A DNA stretch of 64,000 bases, from the NCBI GenBank assembly GCA_037974335.1, contig CM075759.1, forward strand, positions 40,371,421 through 40,435,420, read 5' to 3'. Shown piece by piece: positions 57,240 through 64,000 of this stretch. Every line of letters starts with the position of its first letter. The first letter of the stretch is position 1. The notes beneath the pieces are model-generated. The model was not told the origin of the DNA. It saw only the letters and a list, made by a program, of their open reading frames with translations, and did no database searches. Source of the DNA: Prionace glauca. Lineage: Eukaryota; Chordata; Chondrichthyes; Carcharhiniformes; Carcharhinidae. The translations under genes and the position numbers were made by a program.

Positions 57240-58745
57240 TGCTGTGTTGTAAAATGCGATTGGCTGAACAACTTGTCAAGAATTATTATTCATGCAAGTT
57301 TACTTAATGTAATTGATGTTTAAACTAACATGAGACCGACATGATCGGTACGAAAAAGAATAACTGATTTGTTATTGATTGCCCACTTCAGATACATTGG
57401 AAAGGTCTTGACGCTGTATTCCAGATCTACTTAACCCTTTTGGTCATCTCCAAGCAGCTGTATTTTGTGGGGTTTTTTTTCAAAATAAATGTTTCGTCCT
57501 TACACAGAGAGATCTGCCTCGTGAGTTTTTCTTTCTGTAGTTAAAGACAGTATTCGTCACCTCAAATTATCCCACAACACTCGTTATAATTTGAAAATTT
57601 ATGATCTAGTCTGTGCTTCTGTGAAATACACCTCAGTCTCTTCGTTTCACCTCATTGTTTGCACCTCTGTTCTATATGTGTTCTCTATCTAGCTTGTGGC
57701 ATGTTTGCCTTGTAAGTATTTCAGCAGACGAAATATAGAGAGATTCAGAGTTCACCCATGCTGCAGTGACTCTGACAGTGTTTTTAAGGGACATTATTAA
57801 GGAAAGTATTTCCTGCCGCGCACTCTAACAGTGTTTTTAAGGGGCAGTATGAAGAAAACTATCTTCTGCCACACGGTACCCTGTATCGGCCTCTGATGCA
57901 GCAGAGATTTTGCTTCTTAGAATTATCTGAAACTCGATCACTGACAGACGAGTTTATGAGTGAAATCACCGAGATCCCCGCATTTTTCACGCATTATGTC
58001 TCTGGATTTTATTATTAAAAGGTTGCTTTACACAGTCTGGCCACTGGGTGGCGGAGCCACTCTTTCACTCAATGGCCTTGAGTTCAAGTACATCCCACAC
58101 ATGACTGGGGGAACATGCCTGTCTGGGAAAGGGGGCAAACTCTGTAATAGGGAAAATGAAGCGGAGTTGTTGGGTTTTGGAGAGCGGAATTAAGCCAAAC
58201 CAGAGAGGGTTAAATTTTCATTCAGTATTTATTTAAATAATTCAGAGAATACGTCATAGCAACATTATTTTTTGAGGTTAGAAAAATGAATATAACGATT
58301 GAGCTTCACATTGAGAACAGAACATAAGCACATGGAATCCGTCAGTATTTGTACATCTGTTACATACATCAGAAACTGCAAACAGGACCTTAAAGAAAGA
58401 GTAATTAAGAAAAGTGAATTAGGAATGAGAAAAGTTTCTTTTTATACATGATATTTAAACTATGGGGAAATTGTTAACCACAATTACATTATAACAAAAA
58501 ATGCCGTTCGTTTCATACTAAAAACTGAAATAATATCTAATGTTGCCTCAGAAACAGATTCAGAATGATAAGCTGGGAAAATTTTACTGATAGATTCACC
58601 GAAAGCAGATATTGTATTTGAGCCATACACAGATCTTGATAATCAGCAGAGGGAAATCTGCAGTTTCCAAAATTCAACCCATCACTTGAGCTGTAAACGA
58701 CAGATATAATAATGAAGCTGATGTTTATGATGCGGGACATTAATG
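57240..58745 (-). other. Ig membrane-exon segment, copy 3 (truncated)
   Basis: Same orientation as copy 1 and about 19.4 kb away. Homology starts near 'aaatgcgattggctgaacaa' (compare 37.82 kb) and ends near 58745, just before the position of the first membrane exon. Confidence 0.8.
58500..58690 (-). pseudogene. Ig heavy-chain second membrane exon, orphan copy 3
   Basis: After 'gtttacag' the minus strand encodes 'LK' and TGA (58690-58682). A 3' UTR closely matching copies 1 and 2 follows ('gggttgaattttggaaactg'). The intron breaks off at about 58745 and no transmembrane exon follows, so this copy cannot encode a membrane anchor. Confidence 0.72.
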
Positions 58746-58799
58746 TTAATGTCACCTGGAGCACCTCTTTTAGGTGAGACGATCGTCCAGTGATGTAAT

Positions 58800-59010
58800 C
58801 CCTCAACCAGCTAATAATCTGGGTACAACTAAGACGCTGGTGGAATTTGAATACAACACATAAGATTGGGATTGAAATCCTTTGATAACCATGAAACTGC
58901 TGTCCGCTGTTGGAAAAATAACATCATTAATCACTAATGTCCTTCAGGGAAGGAAATATGCTATTGTATGTATCAGTATAACTCACTTATCACAATTAGA
59001 ACACGTTTTA
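58800..59010 (+). repeat. SINE tail fragment
   Basis: The plus strand reads 'ctggtggaatttgaatacaa', 'ataaccatgaaactgctgtc' and 'aatgtccttcagggaaggaa', the 3' part of the tRNA-type SINE family also seen at 51.9 kb. Confidence 0.65.
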
Positions 59011-59077
59011 TATCTTTGCCTCAAAGCTCGGCAAAAAACTGGTCTTCAACAGGAAATGTATTGGAATGGTGTTTTTC

Positions 59078-59865
59078 ATAGAACATAGAAACATAGAACA
59101 TAGAACATTACAGCACAGAACAGGCCCTTCGGCCCACGATGTTGCGCCGACCAGTTACAAAAACAATGACCCACTAACCTAAACCAATCCCTTTTCGTCC
59201 ATAAACCTATCCACGGATCTCTTAAACGCCCCCAAACTAGGCGCATTTACAACTGCAGCTGGCAGGGCATTCCAATCCCTCACCACCCTCTGGGTAAAGA
59301 ACCTACCCCTGACATCAGTCCTATAACTACCCCCCCTTAATTTAAAGTCGTGCCCTCTCGTGCTAGCTTTCTCCATCTTAGGAAAAAGACTATCACTATC
59401 TACCCTGTCTAAACCTCTAATCATCTTATATGTTTCAATAAGGTCCCCTCTTAGCCGCCTTCTTTCCAGCGAAAACAACCCCAAATCGCTCAGTCTCTCC
59501 TCATAGGATCTCCCCTCCATACCAGGCAACATCCTGGTAAACCTCTTCTGCACCCTCTCCAAAGCCTGTACATCCTTCCTGTAATGTGGGGACCAGAACT
59601 GCACACAGAACTCCAAGTGCGGCCACACCAGAGTTGTGTACAGTTGCATCATGACGCTGCGACTCCTAAATTCAATCCCCCTACCAATAAACGCCAAGAC
59701 ACCGTATGCCTTCTTAACAACCTTATCAACTTGATTCCCAACTTTCAGGGATCTATGTACACATACACCTAGATCCCTCTGCTCCTCCACACTATTCAAA
59801 GTCCTCCCGTTAGCCCTATACTCAACACATCTGTTATTCCTACCGAAATAAATTACCTCACCTCA
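59078..59865 (-). mobile_element. CR1-type LINE 3' end, young copy
   Basis: The minus-strand open frame 59799-59179 (206 codons) covers the ORF2 C-terminus: 'NSVEEQRDLGVCVHRSLKVG', 'SVMMQLYTTLVWPHLEFC' and 'RFFTQRVVRDWNALPAAVV', ending in its own stop. The tail is 'ctgttctgtgctgtaatgtt' and '(ctatgtt)n'. It is strongly 5'-truncated with no frame break in what remains, and closely related to the 8.4-10.7 kb copy. Confidence 0.92.
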
Positions 59866-59869
59866 TCAT

Positions 59870-60197
59870 GAACCTTTCTAAATAATGGTCAGTTCACTCT
59901 GGGTAAAACTTATTGTAAATTCGCCTCTCTCTGGGTCGTTGGGGGAGGAGGCGGCACAATATCTCCAAAATAAAGCATTCCACTGAGATGTGGGCTTCGA
60001 TGGCGGGTCAAGTATTTATTGACCTTTCCTAGTTTCCTATGCGACCGTGGTGTTAATGTTGGGACGACACTGTTCCTTCAAGCTGATATTGAGTAAATCG
60101 AACTGTGAGCTGAAACGGGAGTCTCTCTGTCTTGTGACTGAAATAATACAATATCACCATCTGCTAGCGGCTTTTACTTACTGCAAGCGCTGCCTTT
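59870..60197. other. Intergenic, nothing recognised
   Basis: No gene or repeat recognised. It leads into the GC-rich block at 60.2 kb. Confidence 0.4.
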
Positions 60198-60199
60198 GT

Positions 60200-60310
60200 G
60201 TGTCACAGTGAAAGTGACGTCACGGCAATATGGCGGTTACCCCCGCCTCTCTGCAGGACCATGATGTTCCATCAACGAGCAGGGGCCAGGCCGGAGTGGG
60301 AAAGACGTGA
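60200..60310 (+). promoter_or_regulatory. CRE plus YY1-type site, promoter-like, with a short open frame
   Basis: A full CRE palindrome TGACGTCA (60215-60222) is followed 4 bp later by AATATGGCGG (60227-60236), a YY1-type site that often overlaps the first codons of housekeeping genes. The ATG at 60230 opens 26 codons starting 'MAVTPASLQDHD', up to 60310. The surrounding 100 bp is GC-rich against AT-rich flanks. It may be the promoter and first exon of a small gene whose later exon is at 61.83 kb. No strong splice donor is visible after the ATG. Confidence 0.5.
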
Positions 60311-60905
60311 CATTGGGCGGAGCAGCCCCCGGGCGTGTTACAGCGATCTCTGGTGGCCAGGAAGGGAAATAGCAGCAGCACAGTCTTTGCTCAAAGGCTT
60401 TCCCCGTTCAGCAGCTCTGAGATACTGGGAACCTCTTCAACTGGAATCCTCAGTTCTTACATTCACCCCCTGTGTTCAGTCATTGTTTCATAGACAACCT
60501 CTGTAGGGAAATCAGAAACAAGTTGTTCACATTAAAGGGGATGGGAATCTGGACCATTCTGTTCAAAAGGCTCTGCTTGCCTTGAAATTTCAATTGAAAT
60601 GTTCAGGATGAGAATTTATAGATACAAGTCATGTTGCATGTGGAAAGCTCATGATGGCACAATAAGATCAGTGCAGACATCTCACAGGGTTGTGTGACTG
60701 GAGGAGATGCCAGAGAGGCGCGTTTATAAGAGAAAGGGAATACCCAACACACTGCAGCAGTGCTGCGGGATCAACTGAACTGAAGAGACTTGTATAGAAT
60801 TGTAAACAGTGCGGTCATGCTGCAGTTCTGGAACAGGTTTTCACAAATAGAATTTGATCATTGGTCACAAACTGGTTTACAATACATTTAGCGGCTGCTG
60901 TCTCA

Positions 60906-60979
60906 GTGTCTGTGGCGCAATTGGTCAGCGCGTTTGCCTATTAACCAAAAGGCTGGTGGTTCGAGACCACCCAGGGGCT
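60906..60979 (+). tRNA. tRNA-Asn-like gene (anticodon ATT), somewhat decayed
   Basis: Cloverleaf close to vertebrate tRNA-Asn: A-box 'tggcgcaattggtcagcgcg', anticodon loop CTATTAA and T-arm 'ggtggttcgagaccacc'. There is one mismatch in the acceptor stem (G3-G70) and one in the anticodon stem, and the anticodon is ATT rather than GTT. It may be a weak or dead gene. Confidence 0.7.
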
Positions 60980-60999
60980 GGATTTTACTATTTTCTCAC

Positions 61000-61820
61000 C
61001 ATTAGCATTCACGGTTAAACAGTTGCGGGTTGGCAATGGGTCCGTGGGTGTCAATATAAAAAAAAGCTGTCAATTGTTCCCGGCTGCACTGTTGTCTGGT
61101 GTTACCAACATTATTTAATGACGATTAACTTAATAAAATTACATATATGCTTCCATTATACTATTAAACTTTTAAAAAATAGCAAAATGAACTTGTGGCT
61201 GAGAATTTGTTCCTATTCCATATCACTGTTTCCATTCATTCCTGGAAAGATCATAATTCTGTCTAACCCAAACTGAAATGTGTTCAATGATGGAACATCA
61301 GAACCCTCTGGAGTGGAGAATTCCCAAGATTCACGAGCCTTTGAATAAAGCAATTGCTCCTCATCTCAATCCTAAATCATCAGCGCCTTATCCTGAGATT
61401 GTGCCCCCGTGTTTTAGATTCCCAGATCAGGGAGAATAATGTCTTACATGTTTAATGTTATCTATTCTTTCTCGTTAAAGGTGTTGAGATTTTCAAGTAT
61501 TTTATGTTTTTGATTTGGATTCCAGCATCCTCAGATTTTGCGTTTATTCTGTCTAAAATGCGGGGATCAGAACTGCACACACTGTTCCAAATGTGGTCTC
61601 AACAAAACTCTGAATTACTGTAACAAGAATTCAAACACTTCAAAACTTAACTCCGTGCTCAAGGCTGGAAGGAGAGTGTGACAGTGGATAATTCTCACTG
61701 TGTACATTCCTGTAATCAGTCATTGGATCAGAAAGATGAGGTATCTGTGTTTCTTTGTACTGTCATCTGTAAACTCCATCTCCTCTCAATGCCGTGTGTC
61801 ATACATTCGCTTTCCCTGCT
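61000..61820. other. Intergenic with small LINE scraps
   Basis: A LINE-tail scrap on the minus strand lies at about 61540-61625 ('ggggatcagaactgcacaca'). Nothing else recognised. Confidence 0.4.
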
Positions 61821-61826
61821 TTCCAG

Positions 61827-61961
61827 GTGAAGCTCGGGTTTACCAACTGCCTGTGTCTGTATGAAGCAGCTAATTTAACCTTGGAGCTGGACAGCCAGAG
61901 GGAGCTGGATGAGAGGCAGCGACAGAAACGGGAAGAGAAGAGACATGATGACGTTTGGTAA
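61827..61961 (+). CDS. Possible coding exon of an unidentified host gene
   Basis: After a good acceptor ('tttccctgctttccag') 44 codons are open to TAA (61959-61961). They start 'VKLGFTNCLCLYEAANLTLE' and continue into a highly charged, helix-forming end rich in Arg, Glu, Lys and Gln ('RQRQKREEKRHDDVW'). An AATAAA signal lies at 62212-62217. Alternatively the exon ends at 61957, before GTAAAT, and continues elsewhere. I do not recognise the protein. It could be the 3' end of a gene starting at the CRE/YY1 site at 60.2 kb, but this is inference. Confidence 0.4.
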   Translation: MKLGFTNCLCLYEAANLTLELDSQRELDERQRQKREEKRHDDVW

Positions 61962-62288
61962 ATGACTTGTTCCAGTTACCCTCCGTGATGAAAGCCTGCC
62001 GTGTGTTACCTTCCAAGTTTCACAGGAGCCACAGTGATGGGTTTGGTGGGTTTTGGAAATTGAAAGTGTCACATGAGCAGTTTGCAGGACTATTTCACCT
62101 CACTGTCCATTTCCTGTTCCAGCTCACAGGAATCACTGATTTCATTGGCTGAAACTGTCACTTGTGTCTGATATAAACATGGCAATGTGAAGGAGAAACT
62201 TGTATTTGGTGAATAAAAAGACAGAAATAAAACAAAAGGCAGGTGGCTCATGGATAAATTAATATTTTATAAAGACTGTATCAGTTTG

Positions 62289-62360
62289 TACCTGGTGGTC
62301 TAGTGGTTAGGATTCGGCGCTTTCACCGCCGCGGCTCGGGTTCGATTCCCGGTCAGGGAA
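62289..62360 (+). tRNA. tRNA-Glu (TTC)
   Basis: 72-nt cloverleaf, nearly identical to vertebrate tRNA-Glu(TTC): 'tggtctagtggttaggattc', anticodon loop CTTTCAC and T-arm 'cgggttcgattcccgg'. One acceptor-stem mismatch (A2-G71) and a G-U wobble are the only defects. Probably functional or only recently decayed. Confidence 0.85.
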
Positions 62361-62759
62361 TGTAGGTTTATTGCTGTACAACATTCCTGTGCTACTTCCC
62401 GGTCGGAATCAGGATCAGGGAGATTTCCTCCTTAATATATGAATTGGAAATGTCACATTAAAAAAAAAACTAGAGCGACAGCTTACAAAGCGCTGCTGAT
62501 ACAAAATGCGGATGTTTATTGGAAGAAAGATGAAAATGATGCATTAATGAATGGGTAGAAATCATTTCGCCCTCAGATATTTGCGAGACGAACGCTTTTT
62601 AAATGTTGATGTTGGGGATAAGTTACAATCAGATTGGAAGTAAGGGTTATCTTCCTGAATTCAGTGACATGGGCTCTCAGTCTGACCATCGGAACCTGCA
62701 GTAACACAGCCTAGTTGAACATTGCAGACAGGCAGTTTTGCTCGGTTGCGCTTCCAGCT

Positions 62760-62832
62760 GTTTCTGTAGTGTAGTGGCTATCACATTCGCCTCACACGCC
62801 AAAGGTCCCCGGTTCGAAACCAGGCAGGAATA
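62760..62832 (+). tRNA. tRNA-Val (CAC)-like gene
   Basis: 73-nt cloverleaf with 'gtagtgtagtggctatcaca', anticodon loop CTCACAC (anticodon CAC) and T-arm 'ccccggttcgaaaccagg'. The acceptor stem pairs with wobbles. There is one mismatch in the anticodon stem and one in the T stem. May be a weak gene. Confidence 0.75.
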
Positions 62833-62949
62833 TTCATTAAATTTCTTCATAGCGGGTAAGGGGAAAATTGCTTAATTTCAGCTTGTTCATCATGAAGCGA
62901 ACTTCGAATCTCCTCTACCTTCCTTCGAATAATCTCCATCAATTATACT

Positions 62950-63110
62950 CAGTAATAAAAGCAAATTACTGCGGATGCTGGAATCGGAAACGAAAAGGGA
63001 AGATACTGGGAAATCTCACAAGGACTGGTCGCATCTATAAGGAGTGAAAGGAGCTGAGGTTTCGAGTCGAGATGACATTTTTGTCAAAGCTCATTGTACA
63101 ATTGTACTCA
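62950..63110 (+). repeat. Diverged dispersed repeat
   Basis: Reads 'aaattactgcggatgctgga', 'actgggaaatctcacaagga' and 'gaggtttcgagtcgagatga', a dispersed repeat pattern whose first words also occur near 61.52 kb in inverted form ('ccagcatcctcagattttgc'). Confidence 0.5.
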
Positions 63111-63399
63111 GTACTTATTTCACTATTCAGTGTCAATGCATTATTTAGCACACATGTCTTCATTAAGGAATGAATATTTCTGGATTTGAACAGCCCTGAA
63201 TTACAACCGTAACTGATCAACAAAATGAATCGAGTCACCGGGTAGAACAGATCACAATTTGAAGATTGAACATAGCCAGCTTTTTACCAATAAGTCAACT
63301 AGATCGGAATGGAAGAGATTTCAGAATTATCTGTTAGTGACCCTTGAGCTTTTTTTAATTATGGTCCTTTCCCTCAAACGTCTGAATTTATTCTTTATT

Positions 63400-64000
63400 G
63401 GTAGGGGGATTGAATTTAGGAGTCGCAGCGTCATGATGCAACTGTACACAACTCTGGTGCGGCCACACTTGGAGCTTTGTGTGCAGTTCTGGTCCCCACA
63501 TTACAGGAAGGATGTAGAGGCTTTGGAGAGGGTGCAGAGGAGGTTTACCAGGATGTTGCCTGGTATGGAGGGGAGATCCTATGAGGAGAGACTGAGAGAT
63601 TTGGGGTTGTTTTCGCTGGAAAGAAGGCGGCTAAGAGGGGATCTCATTGAAACATATAAGATGATTAGAGGTTTAGACAGGTTAGATACTGATAGCCTTT
63701 TTCCTAGGATGGAGAAAGCTAGCACGAGGGGGCACGACTTTAAATTAAGGGGGGGTAGTTATAGGACTGATGTCAGGGGTAGGTTCTTTACCCAGAGGGT
63801 GGTGAGGGACTGGAATGCCCTGCCAGCTGCAGTTGTAAATGCACCTAGTTTGGGGGCGTTTAAGAGATCTGTGGATAGGTTTATGGATGAAAAGGGATTG
63901 GTTTAGGCTAGTGGGTCATTGTTTTGTAACTGGTCGGCGCAACATCGTGGGCCGAAGGGCCTGTTCTGCGCTGTAATGTTCTATGTTCTATGTTCTATGA
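63400..64000 (+). mobile_element. CR1-type LINE 3' end, young copy, reaching the window edge
   Basis: Open from inside ORF2 to its stop at 63904-63906: 'IGRGIEFRSRSVMMQLYTTL', 'RRFTRMLPGMEGRSYEERL', 'RFFTQRVVRDWNALPAAVV' and 'GAFKRSVDRFMDEKGLV'. The tail 'gggccgaagggcctgttctg' leads to (TTCTATG)n at the edge. It is 5'-truncated with an open frame, and nearly the mirror of the copy at 59.08-59.87 kb. Confidence 0.93.

Noticed and set aside
60198-60506. A 102-codon frame over the CRE/YY1 block
   Set aside because: It is in a different frame from the ATG in good context, has no domain, and GC-rich sequence favours open frames.
1-64000. CRISPR arrays, operons or phage-like modules
   Set aside because: Nothing of the kind seen; spliced genes, LINEs, SINEs and poly-A signals make this a vertebrate nuclear sequence.

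Overview
The window looks like vertebrate nuclear DNA from a cartilaginous fish, most likely a shark. The evidence is: CR1-type LINEs with (TTCTATG)n tails; many V-SINE (HE1-like) copies carrying the conserved central domain; Penelope-like remnants with a GIY-YIG domain; intron-containing class A GPCR genes of a GPR139-like type; and the membrane exons of an immunoglobulin heavy chain. Most of the 64 kb is old, overlapping repeat DNA. There are no bacterial-style operons.

Layout. 1-8.4 kb: intergenic DNA with decayed CR1 pieces and a CT-rich satellite-like block. 8.4-10.7 kb: the best-preserved CR1-type LINE (minus), with a 583-codon reverse transcriptase frame. 13.2-14.8 kb: old CR1. 15.3-17.3 kb: fossil Ty3/Gypsy pol remnant, a fold-back element and a SINE. 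17.4-21.3 kb: GPCR gene 1 (minus, two exons, open). 21.9-27.7 kb: CR1, V-SINEs, Penelope-like pieces and a relic of a GPCR first exon. 27.7-34.6 kb: an ATTGG-rich array and GPCR gene 3 (minus, one in-frame stop, candidate distant exon 1). 35.4-37.6 kb: CR1. 37.8-42.1 kb: two head-to-head copies of a segment with Ig heavy-chain membrane exons. 42.2-45.6 kb: a G-rich tract and nested LINEs. 46.1-50.9 kb: GPCR gene 2 (plus, two exons, open). 51-53.5 kb: a mirror copy of the CT-rich/SINE/Gypsy block next to gene 1. 53.6-57.2 kb: LINE pieces and a 17-bp minisatellite of about 52 units. 57.2-58.75 kb: third, truncated Ig membrane segment. 59-64 kb: two LINE 3' ends, a CRE/YY1-type promoter-like site, a possible coding exon and three tRNA-like genes (Asn, Glu, Val).

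Overall logic. The window was shaped by segmental duplication. A large inverted pair (about 15.3-21.3 kb against 46.0-53.5 kb) carries the two intact receptors with their 3' CT/GA tracts, a SINE and a Gypsy fossil in matching order. A second family of three segments carries Ig heavy-chain membrane exons without any constant-domain exons, which fits the multi-cluster IgH organisation of sharks. The receptors and the Ig exons have no evident functional link; they share a duplication-prone neighbourhood. No complete new system is proven. The most unusual observations are the receptor pair with its variable repeat-built N-terminus, the orphan inverted Ig membrane exons, and a LINE subfamily whose 3' region carries a V-SINE core plus a small exon-like module.
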